64,000 nucleotides of DNA from Talaromyces rugulosus (taxonomy: Eukaryota > Ascomycota > Eurotiomycetes > Eurotiales > Trichocomaceae), in the NCBI RefSeq assembly GCF_013368755.1, contig NC_049562.1, positions 1,736,001-1,800,000 on the forward strand, given 5' to 3'. Position 1 is the stretch's first letter. Every line of letters starts with the position of its first letter. The position numbers and the translations under genes are program-made. Of this stretch, positions 22,521-35,401 are shown one piece after another. Below the pieces are notes generated by a model. The model made no database searches, was not told the DNA's origin, and was given only the letters and a program-made list of their open reading frames with translations.

Positions 22521-25500
22521 TTACGCCTGAGATGTAGATCGTCGACTATTAAACGTCGTCGAAGTATTCGAACGTGAGCGTCGAGAGGTGGATCGTCGGC
22601 CACGACTTGGGGTGCGGTCGGGCGGTGCATGCTCGAAAACCGGAGCCAAATCGGGGTTCTGACTAGGTGGTGTCGTCGAAGACAAATCGTAGTTGTTGAT
22701 AATGATAGGATCGTCTTGCCGTGTGTCGGGGTGGATGTCCAATCCGTGCTGTCGGTCCAGGCCCGAGTGACCGGTGTCCGACAGGTTCCACGATCCTTGA
22801 TCTTCGTTGGGACGCTCAATGGGGGACCAGCCAGCAACACTTCCCGCGATAATGCCCGCCATCGCCGCCGCCGGTCCAAACGCAGAGTTGGACCGTGATC
22901 GGGTACGGTTTCGGGACCGCGACTCTGGCGTCGCAGGAGGAGGTGAGCCAGAATCTTGCTCGCCGTTGGGAGTCGAGGGCGTAGACTCGTCACGAGAGCG
23001 TGAGCCACTTCGAGATCCGGGGAAGAGACTTTCAGGATGTTGCAAGCGTTGTCGGATATGTTTCAAGCGCCCCCCACGGACAGTTTTGAGGAAAGCTAGC
23101 TGATCACGGATCTCTTCCAGACCCGGGTTCCACTCGTAACTTCTCTCTTCATCTGATACGAGAACGCGAGGGCCTCCTTGTCTCTTTCGCTTCCAGAAAG
23201 TTGGAATCAAACGCCGGACGAATTCGTCTGGAATCAGACGGATAATCACTGCAACTGGGATTGAAATAGCTCCAAGGATAAGAGAGACCGCCCACTGAGG
23301 TCCATTCAAACGTACAATAGAGAATGCTTGACCACCCACAAAGATGATAAGAACTTGTCCGCCGACGATAATGAGCTGTATAGCGAGGAACCAATAATTA
23401 CGGAACATGCCCTCGAAAATGTTGAAGTGATTATCAAGGCGACGGCAGTTGTACTGGTTGAAGATCTGCATCCATACGAACGAGTTGAAAACAACCGTTC
23501 TCAACTGCTCATGTTCGTGGCCAGAGTTTCCAAAAACGCTTGTGCCGGAGAAAATGCTCATTCCAGCAAAATTCAAAATAAAGGTGATGACCAGCTGGTA
23601 GATCGCCTGTCCAATAATCATTTTCCACATAGTCAAAGTTATTAGCGGCGCCGACTTGGGGTCTGGGCGACGATCGAGTACGGAAGCAGCTGGAGGATCG
23701 GTAGCTAGAGGCAAAAACAATCAGTATAAAACAATGTATATTTAATTAGGGAGGGAGTTTACCAAGTGCAAGAGCAGCGAATGTGTCCATGATGAGATTA
23801 ACCCACAACAATTGCACTGCTGACAGAACAGAGGATTCACTGCCACTGGCAACCGCCGAGACAAATGTCAGGATGACGGCCGTAATGTTAACAGTAATTT
23901 GAAATTGAAGAAACTTTTTGACGGCATCGTTGACAGTACGGCCCCAAGAAATGGCCTTCACGATAGATGTAAAGTTGTCGTCCATCAAAATGATGTCGGA
24001 GGCTTCCTTGGCAACCTCAGTACCTGCCACACCCATTGAGAAACCCACGTCCGCGGTTTTGAGAGCCGCGGCATCGTTGCTTCCATCACCTGTAACAGCG
24101 GTTGTCTCCCCCAACTTGTTGAGTGCGGAGACGAGGATCTTCTTATCCTCCGGGCTAGACCGTGCCAGAACCTGCAGTCGGGGAATGATCTGATTCATTT
24201 GTTTAGAGCTTAATTTCCGGAACTCGGGCCCTTCCATAGCAACACCACCTGGTGTGTAAATGCCACACTCTTGAGCAATAGCTTTAGCCGTATTGACATT
24301 GTCTCCAGTCACCATTCGTACAAAAACACCTGCACGTTGGCATTGGAAGACAGACTCAGTGACGCCCGGTCGCAGAGGATCTTGGATGCCGACGACTCCA
24401 ATCAGAGTCATGTCCGCAAAGATAGAGTCAAAATTGACTAATTTCCGATCCTGTTCTTGGGTAAGAGCTCCCCGAGGAGGCCATTGCTCGAAATCACGGT
24501 AGAGCAAACTGATAGCTCGCAGAGATCGAGATGCATATGAAGTGGCCACGTTTTCCATGGTAGTCCGGTTCTTTTCAACAAGAGGCACAACATTCAAGCC
24601 AGTCTCAGGGTTGCTAATCACCTGTGTCGACTTGGAGATGAGGATTTCAGAGGCACCTTTTACTAGCATGCGGTACTGGTTCTCTTTGAGCTTGACGATG
24701 ACAGCCATACATTTGCGAGCAGAATCAAACGGAACGATTTGAACGATGTTGGCGTTAGCGCGCTCCTCGCTAACGTTTCCAAGGCCCATATACTCCCGCG
24801 CAAAAGTCAACAGAGCCGTCTCGGTCTTGGAACCGACAAAGATAGTCTTGCCGTCTTCCGATGCTTCGAAAGCTGTCGAGTTGAGGGCGATGGATTGAAG
24901 CAAGAGTTCTTTGACGTCAGGTGATGTTTTTGATAAGAAGGCTGCTGGAGCGAGTTCATCCGAATTTCGATTGACACGGTCGGTAAATTTAGACGGCTCC
25001 TCTGACTGCTTCTCTGCAAAGCGGCTCGAAGTGCCTAAAGTTCCAGCGACAATTTTCATCACATTTTGTGTCAGGGTGCCAGTCTTGTCCGAACAGATCG
25101 TTGTTGCATTGCCCATAGTTTCGCAAGCTCGCAACAGCCTAACCAAGTTGTTGTCCTTGAGCATCCTAGTTGTTGCAAAGGCCAGAGCGAGAGTAACGGC
25201 TAGAGGTAGTCCTTCAGGAACAGCAACGACGACGACAGTCACAGCAACGATGAAGATCTGCAAAAAGGCCTGTCCCTTGTCTCCTGGCGAAGCATATTGG
25301 CCCAGTTGGACGCAGAATTTGATGAACAGAACGATGAACAGCAAGAGGCCTGATGCAAGACCCAGCTTTGCTATGTATTCCGCAAGCACGTTCAGTTTCG
25401 ATTGAAGCGGTGTCGTCTGGCCTTCGTCCTGTAGAGAGAGCATTGTTTTTCCATAAACAGAGTGGACTCCGACGGCGGTGACCAAAAATTTACCAATTCC

Positions 25501-26895
25501 TTCCGAAATCTTAGACCCAGACAAAATGAACGGATCAAGCTTATGGAGGCTTTCATTTTTCTGAATGGCGCGGTATACTTCGTCGGCAGCCTGTTTCCGT
25601 AGCATATCCGATTCACCCGTAGTAGAAGATTCATCAGCCTTCACATCGTGTCCCTCGATCAAGACACCATCAACCGGTACTAAGTCACCGGGTTCAAGGA
25701 GCATCACATCGCCAACTAGGATATCGTGAACTGAAATCTCGGCTGTTTTTCCAGACCGTATAACTTTGACCTGTCGATCTTCCTTCTTCTTGTTGAGCTT
25801 GACAAATTGCCGTTCTTTTTGATAGTCATTGACAGCGCCCACTGCAACCACGATGAGGATAGCAACCATAATGGCCACTCCTTCGACCCATTGTACTCTG
25901 GCTTCTCCATCTGTGGCGGTAACAGATTGGTAGATACCAAGGGCGAGGGAGATAACTGCCGCAACTGAAAGCAGAATCAAAACCTTGTCATTGTACGCAA
26001 TCCATGCCAGCTCCCAGATAGTCTTGATCTTCTTTTCTGGCAATTGGTTAGTGCCGAAAATTCGCCGGCGATCAACATATGTATCCCCAGATAGAGTCTT
26101 TTGAGTCAACTGTCTTTGTAACAGCTCAGCTCCAAAGACAGCTTTTGGCGGTTCACTGTCCTGGCTCGTATTGACAGCTTCATCAAAAGTCACAGTCCCT
26201 TCCAGGTATGCCTCGTCAAGACTAAGACCAGAATTTCGGTCTGTTCGTAATCCCTTCTCAAGGCCGGCCATTCCGCCTACGGCATGAAGAGCACCAAGAT
26301 TCTTTGGGTTCAGGAATTTCTTCAGTTGACCTGGAGAAAAGGCGAACTTGTTGTCCTCCACTTCGAAATCGTCTTCGGTGCCGGGGTCAGGCCGTAGAGC
26401 CTCTTCATCGTTCAAAATAGCATGTTCTCCTCGGGTCGACTCTTGCGACACGCGATCTTCGCGAGAAGGGCTGGATTGAACATAGGTGTCGCCGCCGAAA
26501 GAACCGGCGTTGCTCCCATTGCTTTCTGATTCCAACGAGTTCCCTCGAGACCTGGTTCCCGGGACTTCCAGAAAATTGGTGTGTGTCTCGGTCATTTTGG
26601 ATGTCGGCGACGAGATATTATGAGGCGAGGTAGGCCTGCTCTCCCGGGCCCAATCCAGCGAGTTGTTAGAGCGAGCATCGGTAGGTGACATGCTCGCGTA
26701 CGTTGTATCCGTGTTCTCGGGGGCCGGATTTGGAGCAGCAGGCTGATGCGGAGAATTATTATTTTGTTGCTGGGAGTCTGCGGTTGGCGATATCGGACTG
26801 ACTGCAGATGTGTCAATCGTAATAGTAGGAGCTCGCTCTCGACGCAAAGGTAGCGAGTTCCGGGGACTCTCCCCGTCGACAGGGGTGTCGGACAT
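22521..26895 (-). CDS. PMC1: Vacuolar-type P-type Ca2+-ATPase, PMC1 family
   Basis: A P2B-type pump that moves cytosolic Ca2+ into the vacuole and is usually controlled by calcineurin-Crz1 signalling. Two exons, 26895-23763 and 23704-22521, sum to 4317 nt, 1438 residues, matching the long filamentous-fungal PMC1 proteins. The first 170 residues are Ser/Pro-rich and probably disordered. Then come transmembrane pairs, the actuator motif TTGESDM, the phosphorylation site CSDKTGTLTQN with the catalytic aspartate, and the hinge TGDGSNDAAALKTADVGFSMG-type motif, slightly different from the usual GDGTNDAPAL. The second exon supplies the last membrane helices and a tail of about 200 residues rich in Arg-Ser repeats, a plausible regulatory region. 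The start is the only ATG opening the conserved frame. Confidence 0.95.
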
Positions 26896-28949
26896 GCCCG
26901 AATCGCACTTGGGACAAAGGTATATCGGATCGAGTTGCGATGTCAGAATATTGTAGAAAGGGTTAGATCTCAGCTCTCATGCATGGCCGTCACAAAGCAG
27001 GTTTCAATGGGTTCGATGGTCGTCTCACTGAAAAATGGCGAAAATCAGCACACATAAACCATGGGGGGTGGCGCAGTTCCGAAAAAATGAACACCCGGAT
27101 TTTATTTTGTTACTCAGCGAACGGGGCTCTTGACTCACTTGAAGTATGGCAGAAAAGGAATGATGCAGGAAGTATTGACAATCCGCCGTGGTCGACAATG
27201 GAGCAAGGAGCAAATGTTGTGCTGTTGTGGTAGGCTATACGAGGGCTATGCTCATGCCGAGGGAACACCAGTATACCAAGGATCGTAGATGAGAGGGAAA
27301 GTCATGCGTGGAGCGTGAGATAGCTGGAAATGATAATTAGGCTATGGTGAGCGGTAGAATGTCGAACAATGGACGACAACCGGTGGCAATGGGTGACAGT
27401 AGGATTCAAACAGGGAGGATAAAGAAAAAAGGCCCAAGACGCTTGGTCCACGTCTCGCCAGATACCAAGGAGTGCAGAGCACTGGGTCGACAGGAGACAG
27501 CGAAAGAAGACGCGAGAGCAGGGTGGTTGTGGGCAGAGATGAGGTTGCTGGGAGAAGAGACTTAGACGACCAGAGGATGTTGTTGCTAGTGTTGGCAGGA
27601 GAGGAGACAGACAAACTCGGCCGGACCTGGCATTATTACGCGCGCGGCATCCCAGAACGTTTGCTCGTTGCGCACAAGCAGTGGGTTCTTTAGTCGACGA
27701 ATTAATTACTTGGTTCCGGGGCTTGGGCTCCTGGGCGATGCTTTACCTCATTTACGTTTGTTTGTTCATCCCTAGTTCCTCGTACTGTTGCAAACGCTAC
27801 CACCAACCGGGTTACCAACGAGCACGACATCACAATAGTACAAGCTATTCCAGGGTTCTACGTAGTAGTCAATTAATCCTCAATTCAATAATAATGCGCC
27901 ATGGGAATGTTCATCTTTCTATCTCCTCTGTACAGCATACAAGCATTTAGATCCATGGACATGAGTAGGGGACATGGGCTTTGGGTGGCCACTAGCCAGC
28001 ATTATTGGCACGGAGTAGACTGGAGGCGTCAAACACTATTATTATTGCCCAAGAATGCACGCATCATCCAGCAGGTTCCCCCTTTTGTGCTAACTTTTTG
28101 CAGGGCGGTGATGATGATTGACGATTGCATGACCAGCAGTCAAGAAGTCTTGGCATTGTGTTGCACAGCCCCAAGCTAGTGTGTTTTCGGTGTGGATCAT
28201 TGCTATCTCCCCTGGGTGCGGGATAATTACTGGCACGACAAAGTTTGAAGGAAGGCCGTACGGGGCCGGCCGTGTTTTGCGCAGCCTGACCAGCAGACAA
28301 CAACACAAGCTCGGTCTCCATGGACATTATCAATAGTCGCGATGGGCATCACCGCGTTGTCGAGGCGCACGCAAGGCGGCCCTTAAGCTTTATGGGATCT
28401 GGGCCCACCTGTTTCAAGGGTGGCGCCACCCATTGGCCGCCCCGCCGAGACTAGCCGCTTCGGGACAGTCTCCACAGCGGCCGCCAGCCGCCACACGGTG
28501 CGCTGCTGCATCCGGCCAATCGCCAGGCGGAGACCTGCAGATTGGCCGTGTGATTGGCTTCCCGGGCCCACTCGCTGCATGTATATGGGTTATGGCTGTT
28601 GTGATTGGTTGCCTGTGGATCCACTTGCCATTCTTCGGTTTTATATCGGGGACGTCATCTACAAAATATCTTATAGGAAAGAGAATAATAGAATCTTTGA
28701 ATCTTTGAATATTTGAATAACTACGGATTATTGAATTGCTGGCCAAGCTGAATGTGTCTCCACCCCGTGCGTTGTCGACAAACGCCTGGCGTTATATCAC
28801 CGTCCCGACCCATCTGAGCTTCCAATCAAACCCGTATCAATATTACGACTATTGGCTGTGACTTTTGACCTACCTATCTAGGATCTAGCATCTATCCAAT
28901 ACTACTCTCTAGCAGAATTGATAGGCCAGTCACTCTTCTGTATTATACG
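26896..28949. other. Gene-poor stretch with a CCAAT-box cluster
   Basis: This 2.05-kb stretch includes the ATPase promoter and the 3' flank of the HD-domain gene. Open frames here are short, low-complexity and overlap on both strands, so I do not call a gene. Five CCAAT/ATTGG boxes fall within 176 bp: 28433-28437, 28516-28520, 28541-28545, 28553-28557 and 28604-28608 (see findings). Confidence 0.5.
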
Positions 28950-29846
28950 TCACTCAAATGGCGCCATGACTGTGTTTCCCAGCACTTTGGCCGCAAATTC
29001 CTCCTCGCCAAGCGCCGTCGAATGAGCCCAGGGCTTCAGTGCAATTTCCTTGCGAATCGTGGCTGCGAAGCAATGACTCCAACCCAGCCGTGGATGCACT
29101 TTTGAAACAGCCGCGATTGTGTCTGGATGCACCAGTTCGACGAATGATCCGGTGTTGTCTAAGCCACAAGAATCAATCAATTGATATGATTATACACACA
29201 CGTATTGGGGGAAAAGTGATCCCTCCACGTGTTTGCCAACTACATGTAGTCATGTACTACTAACTCCTAGTTACTTACCGAAGATAGTTGCCAGCTGCAG
29301 CAGCTGCCCCACGGCTGTGACCGTGCCAACCTCGCAGAGATCCTGATGCCGGATAATCGACTCCGCCACACTCTCGGCCTGCTCGCTCGGGGCCACCGCA
29401 ACAGCAGCGTCAGGAGTACTGTCAGCGCCTCCTTGTGAAAAAGTCTTGTTTTGCAGGATCTGCAACGCCAGAAAGCCGCCGTAAAACTCAAAGCTCATGC
29501 GCGTCTGGCGCAGGTTCTCGTCCGTGGTACCAATGTCGTGCAGCAGACAAGCGAGAAAGTAGGTCTCGTGCGAGAAGCTCCATTCCGGGAAGCGGTATTG
29601 TTTGATTGCGAGCCCATAATGATACACCCGCAAGCTGTGGTTGTACGTGGGTTCCGGTAGGTGGGATTTGGCGTAGGTGTGGATGCGCTTGGCGAGGGCA
29701 GTGTTCGGGATTGCGATATCAGAAGAGCTGGTTGCAAACGCCGGCGGAGGAGACTGAGGCTTGGGGTAGGATTCGCCAAGTAGTTTTTTGGCAGACGCTG
29801 GCACCGCTGTGTAACCATATTCACGTATACTGTCGGGAAGAGACAT
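28950..29846 (-). CDS. HD-domain protein, cyanamide hydratase (Ddi2)-like
   Basis: Similar to fungal cyanamide hydratases and yeast Ddi2/Ddi3, zinc enzymes of the HD superfamily that turn cyanamide into urea. Two exons, 29846-29279 and 29158-28950 (intron 29278-29159, 120 nt), sum to 777 nt, 258 residues, near the family length. Metal-binding motifs are visible: the histidine in NHSLRVYHYG, the HD pair in LACLLHDIGTTDENL, and the later His in IIRHQD. The second exon carries VHPDTIAAVSKVHPRLGWSH as in related proteins. I chose the ATG at 29846 (MSLPDSIREYGY) because it opens the conserved region; the frame upstream lacks another ATG nearby. The natural substrate is not certain; some relatives act on other nitriles or isonitriles. 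Confidence 0.85.
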
Positions 29847-30525
29847 TTCGGAAATAAGGATATAGACAATTTTTGTCAATACTCAGTTTGCAATATGTAA
29901 CAGCAGATGCTTTAGTGACAAGTCCTGTTCCGTGCTCTGTCTACCAGAAAGCAGGGAAATCTGTCTTTTTATGTTTTTTTATGGTCTGCATTAGGTACTG
30001 TCCGATTAGAACAATTGATTACAAAAACATCGACCGGATTGTCCAACGGTCAGGCCATGACAACCGCAAGGCGTGTCCGCACACAACCTTGATTGGTGGC
30101 CAGGGAACACATCGACACTTGCTGACTGACATTACATAACTAGTTATAAAGTCTTCTGACAATCTCGAGTCCAGACACGATACTAAACCTTTCCTTAAAG
30201 AGTAACCAAAAAATGTACCATAGCTCTCGCCCAATCGGAGGCCGGGGAAGCCATACCAGTTTTCGCTGGTCAACCCCAGGGCGCATGCAAATTATAATAA
30301 TCTCGACCGAACTCTAAAAGTTTTTACGTGAATTATTGTGCTACGTATGCCAATTCAGATGCCAGACACTCAAATGTTCAATGTTATTACTAACCCATAT
30401 CTTCCACCCTTCCCACCCCCCAAACAACTATATGATACATCCATTCCATTCCAATATAAATTTGGAAGACAAAAACAAAAGAAATTTTTCGAATAGTAGC
30501 TCAAATGTTCTATTGACTTTGCGCT
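29847..30525. other. Intergenic, promoter of HD gene and NUP84 3' flank
   Basis: This 679-bp stretch lies between two same-strand genes. AT-rich sequence at 30300-30520 fits the NUP84 3' untranslated region. No gene is seen. Confidence 0.55.
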
Positions 30526-33500
30526 CTATGGCCATTTCTCAACCACGCTAGAGTCCTCGTTTTCCTTTCTCAATGTAATATTCCACAAATCAAGACGACC
30601 AACTCCTTCGTTCTTCTTCCTTCCCTTTGGCAGCGGCGGCGAATTGACCATGGCCGCAGACGTCAGAGACATCACATCTGCAAGCTCGGCCATTCGTTTA
30701 GCTTTGGCAAAGCACTCGAGCATGAAATTGTCTTCGGAAATGAGAATAACGAGTTCCATGCTGCGAATCAGGAGACCGCGAGATATCTTCAAACTGGCGT
30801 AGTACAGCGCACTGATGTAGTTCAGAATAATGTCCGGGAAATACGTGTTTCGAATGTATGTCAATATGTCATCCTCCTCCGCTACACCAGAAAAAAAAGT
30901 AAAAAAGTTAGCCGCCAGTAGCCACCAGTAACAGAAATGGATGAATCTTACCTGATCTCCGCTGCATCAAAGTACCACGCTCTTTGTCCAGCAGAGCCTC
31001 TGTATGCTCTGTTGCACTCTCGATAGCCATCTGAAGCTGTTCTTGTAGTTCCTCCACATGTGCAGATTCCTCGCCCTCAGTGTTTTTGCTCCTGGGCCGA
31101 TTAGCTAGGGTGTCAGAAGAAGAAATAGTGTCATACAATTCGAGTTGCTCCCACGTCTCTTGGAATTCCTCCAGAGCACTATATGCCCAGATAACATATT
31201 CCATGTCTAACAATACCTCGACCGCGGCGTAGTTTGCTGCTTGATCGCCTTGAGACCGAGACCGACGATGCCGTGATTTCTTGGACGGGCTCTTTGAAGG
31301 ACTCGGAGGCACGGACCCGTTGCCTGCCAGTCCATTCTCGATTGGATCATTGTGTCGTATATCATAACCAAGAAGTTTTAGTGACATTTCCGAAATGTTG
31401 ATCCTTGCGCTGAGTTCGCGAGCCTCCGTCAGCATGCCGTTGCCTGCACTTATTGTTAGCTCACGTCAATTCTCGCAGTCCGAAAAACCTACCGAAGAAT
31501 CTCTTATAGAGATACTCAACTAGCCTGCACACCACGGTGAAGTGTCCGTCGAGCTGTGCATACCACTCCACACACCGGATCAACCGATCGATCTGGGGAC
31601 TGATCTCACCCTTAGTGAACTTCCTGCTCACGGGCATTAAGATGACGTCCTTCTTCTCGCGATCCCGGACCGCTTTACAGTTCAGGTTGAACGTTTTGTA
31701 CTCTACTTTTGGTGTGTTCTCGACGACATATTGGGACAAGCTCTCTTGGACCTGTTTGATGTCGATTTCATGCTTCTCCAGGAGTTTTCCCATTCTATCC
31801 ATGTCATAAGGTTCGAAAACGCCGAGTAGGATTTGTGCAACAACGTCGGAGACCAATACCGGCGGTAAAAAGGAGGCGTAGAGCGGGATCCATTCGACAA
31901 GTTCGGCGTTGTGTAAATTCTCAATGTAAGCAATCACGTTGAGGGCGACCGTGTTGTTGAAATCAGAGTTGGAGGGTGTGTATGATAGTGTCCTCGTGAT
32001 GATATACAGATGAGTGATTATCCGTAGTGCATCCTTGTCACGAACTGCGATCAGTGACGAACCATCAATGTTGCTAACATTGAGAGTTGGGATCAAAGCA
32101 AGCCCCCTCGGCGTCTTGCCAACTTCCGAAACCGCGTACGCCGTCGACAAAAAGAACGTATCAAAGTTTTTCCCAAGAATAGCAGCTTGAATCGTATGGT
32201 AAGGATTGCGAGCCTCCATGCCAACAACATCATGGGTCTTCAAGCTATGCAAAAACTTCCGAGTTGCCTTGTAGTCCATTGGCTCAGGCACAAAGGCCAC
32301 ATTTGCCAGTGGCGAGTGGCTTAGCTTCTTGGAGAATTGAAAACAGAAATTCCGATAGCGAGACAATAGGATGTGATTGTAGTACACATAGAGATGCTCA
32401 TCCCAACTTTGGCACACTTTGTAAGCGGGCTCAGTTTCACCGCAGAGTAGTGCATAGACCGCTCTTTCATAGTCATTTGTGTTTGGATCCCGGGCCAGAG
32501 CAGAGCAAGCAGTCCGCCATGCATCCTGCGACCGGCAGTTCATCATGCGTGTCATGCTGTCATCTGCTGGGGTTCTGCCGCTGGAAGCGTCTTTGTCGAC
32601 ACTCGAGCCGCATAGACTAACTGCGCGCCAGCTCTCAAGGCGTTCCTCGGACCATTCTCGAATCTTTGTCCACGACTCGCCTTGTGTCAGCATTTTCCAG
32701 CAGGTTAGCCATGTAGCCTGTTCATAGTATTGATCTTGCTTCTGCAGAGCCTGCTTTTGTCGAACGACAGCATCTGGGTCCAGCTGTGTGATCAGAGGTT
32801 CCCGTTTTTCAGAGCTTAACAAGGAAGCTATGAGACCGGGATCGCCTGGTTCCAGCGGCTGTGGCCACGCCCGCAGTCGTTTTTGTCCTTTGATGGCTTC
32901 TTTGGTGTACAGCCAGCCATGTGCCCATAAGCCCGAACCCCTCTCTGCTTGTGCCTCCAAATTTGCGATGACAGTGTCTAGCTGTTGTGCTGATGACTTT
33001 GATTTTGACTCAAGCCATTTCATCACCATTACGCACTCGGTTGCATGATGGTCGGCATCCAGGAACTGTTCCCAGATTTCTCGGTCCGTAGAATAGCGAT
33101 GCAGGTTTTGGAAGGCTGATTTCTGCGATTCTTTCGCGTGAGTCACCGCCGAGGGATCTTCAATAGCGATGAGATTGAGCAGGATATCCCAAGTATCAAC
33201 TTCGAGTTGCAGGCGTTGCAGGTCTTCTTCAGATGCGGAACCAGGAGCATCCGTTTCGCGGTTAACATTCCAGCCCGTCTTGGCCCTCTTCAGAGTGCTC
33301 TGGCGACTTGCATCCTTGATCGCATCAGAAGCATACAGCTGATAGCTCTTGATGAGGGAAAACGCAGCTTGGTACGGGCTTTGTGCGCGATCTTGTTGCT
33401 TAAATCGGTCAAGCTTGGCGGCAAAGGCTTCCATTTGGCGTGTGACACGGTCTGCAGTGCGTCGAAGTGGATGTAAAGTCTGCTTGACACTCGAGGCGGA

Positions 33501-33969
33501 AAATGTGGATGGCGCGGGTGGACGAAGGACTAAGAAAGCAATGGGGCATTTGTTAGCTGTGCTATTAAACATTGGAAACTGGCCTGGAAAGTCGCACCTG
33601 GACTTCTTTGTAGAAAACGAGGGGCGGAAGCACTCAATAATGAAGCGTCGCCATTTGTTTCTACGATTGAGTCTAGCGTATCCTCCTCGTAACCGTCATC
33701 ATCTTCGTAGTCGTCGTCGCCTTCGTCGTCTTCGGGCTCTTCAACTTCGTCGCTTTCTAACTCGTCGACGCTATTTTCGACTTCCTCATCGTTTTCCTCG
33801 GCATCGTCATCGTCATCAATCTCGATAACTTCGGGTTCATCCAAATGGTCGTGCTGTGCAGCCTAGAAAAAAAGGCTCCATCGTCAATGTCAACATTCAA
33901 AGCAGCGGAGACAAGGCGGCTCACATTTCCGAAAATAAAGGTTGGAGCGCGTTCCGGAACGGGCGCCAT
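30526..33969 (-). CDS. NUP84: Nucleoporin Nup84/Nup107
   Basis: A scaffold subunit of the Y-shaped (Nup84/Nup107) complex that forms the outer rings of the nuclear pore. Five exons (33969-33925, 33862-33598, 33529-31493, 31443-30952, 30881-30526) sum to 3195 nt, 1064 residues. The start ATG at 33969 sits on a 45-nt first exon (MAPVPERAPTFIFGN), missed if only the longer downstream frame is read. Exon 2 encodes a strongly acidic segment with Asp/Glu runs. The rest is alpha-helical, with family-typical stretches such as LWAHGWLYTKEAIKG, WLTCWKMLTQGESW and, near the C-terminal side, MLTEARELSARI. The long helical solenoid with an acidic N terminus suits Nup107. Confidence in the family is high; exact intron borders rest on frame and splice consensus. 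Confidence 0.92.
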
Positions 33970-34520
33970 GGCGTCGCTATGCTGATATGTCACAAGTACG
34001 ACCGGCGTGATGCGATCAGCCAGAGGGGAAGAAGAAGAAGCTGGCTCTTTTCAGGTAATAATGAAGCTGAAGCTCGATTTGGACTTTGGGCGCGTTCCGG
34101 GGCCAACGAAGCCGCTAACGCAAACGGGACTAGTGCAAACCACTCCGCTTAAGAGAATTTTCCGCGCGAGAATTTTCTTGTTTTTTCTTTCTTCTTTCAT
34201 ACAATAAATGTCTAATAGGCAACCATTAGAGTCTCGGATCCTACTCCTCAGTGTTCGAAAGCCGCGCTCAAGGTTGTCTTAGAACAACCCGCCAATTACT
34301 ATAGTCGAACCCTTTTCTCAGCATGGGGGTTCTGACCCCAAAGGAATTGGTACATCGCTCATTTGATTTTTCGAGCAACTTCTACAACTATTTAGACTCT
34401 AGTATACACATGCGCCAGGGGTAGTGTTGATACAGTGTTCAATGACAGTTCATGCATAAATCATAATCATAGTCACCTTTGTTCTCGCTACCGTCAAGTC
34501 TCTCAATGTCGCTGGTTCTC
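33970..34520. other. Intergenic, NUP84 promoter and CMC4 3' flank
   Basis: This 551-bp stretch lies upstream of NUP84 and downstream of CMC4 on the same strand. I see no gene or RNA structure in it. Confidence 0.55.
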
Positions 34521-34923
34521 TCAGGCGTCTTGTCCTCTCTGCTTCATCTTGATCCGCAGCAGGTTGGGCTTGGGACAGCTGGGTGTTTTGGCGTCATCGC
34601 CGCGCTCCTTGTAGAAGGAATTGCAGCACTCGTACAGCGCGTCGATCTGTGTTTGGCATTTTTCCTCTTTGTAGGAGTTTTTCGTTAGACATGCTTCGTT
34701 GTTGTTAGTAATCCCTATGTAACTTGACGGTGATATAAATCCATCTTACCCTGGATAGCGCACTGCCATGACCATCAATTAGTAACAATTTCTGGCGTCA
34801 CTTTTATGGAATCACCTACAGCCCGAGGATGGCACGGAGGGTCGTATGCGAGATCTTCTTTTAATTCGCCCTACTTGCGCCTTAGTTTCTGCTCACATCG
34901 CATTCACAGGTGAACTCTACCAT
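34521..34923 (-). CDS. CMC4: Twin CX9C mitochondrial intermembrane-space protein, CMC4-like
   Basis: A small CHCH protein of the mitochondrial intermembrane space, imported and oxidised by the Mia40 relay. Four exons are needed: 34923-34921 (only the ATG), 34870-34820, 34762-34750 (13 nt) and 34693-34521. They sum to 240 nt, giving 79 residues, with GT-AG borders throughout. The protein contains two CX9C pairs, at C14/C24 (CHPRACAIQAC) and C35/C45 (CQTQIDALYEC), followed by CNSFYKERGDDAKTPSCP and NLLRIKMKQR, as in fungal CMC4 proteins. The agreement of frame and cysteine spacing across three introns makes the model convincing. It is divergent from SUMO, with 478 bp between the starts. Its exact function is poorly known even in yeast. 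Confidence 0.9.
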
Positions 34924-35401
34924 GACGCAGCTAGTTATTGCAAGTAATCTGACGAGATCAGGAGGGAAATACAAAAAGTTCACAGAATAAGACCGATAAT
35001 ACTTTAATACAAGCTCATGCTCAGATTTCTCTCTTTCTTATCTTGCCTTTATCACCTTTTCTGAGGTGGATAAAGAGCTGATCTGAACCATTTGATGCTC
35101 CCAGAAGGCTGCAGCGAGGACCGGCCGGAGTATAGATTATCCGGTTGTCCCACGCGGGGCCTCATTGGGCGGCACTTTCGCAACGAGATGCGTTTGCTTT
35201 CTCCAACAACCACCCTGCTTCCTGGCCTCTTTTTCTCTCGCCGAGTCATCACCGCTTCTCTCTGAAAGCCTGCGATCTTTACTGCTGCGTTAATGTGAGT
35301 TTTTATTCAGAATCTGCTACTCCTCGCCCTCCCCAGTAGCATACTCGTCAACTCGTCGCAAAGCTAATCATTCTCATACAGCGTTGCCACCACACCCAGT
35401 C
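34924..35401. promoter_or_regulatory. Divergent promoter CMC4 / SUMO
   Basis: Both genes are transcribed away from this 478-bp stretch. The part before the SUMO start (35220-35400) is pyrimidine-rich and may hold a leader intron, since GTGAGT lies at 35296; I cannot confirm that. Confidence 0.5.

Noticed and set aside
18839..26895. Secondary-metabolite cluster around the MpaB-like oxygenase
   Set aside because: Neighbours are benA and a Ca2+-ATPase; there is no synthase, P450 or prenyltransferase in the window.
28414..28746. Overlapping 90-110 codon frames on both strands
   Set aside because: Frames occur on both strands through a GC-rich patch without codon bias, splice signals or homology.
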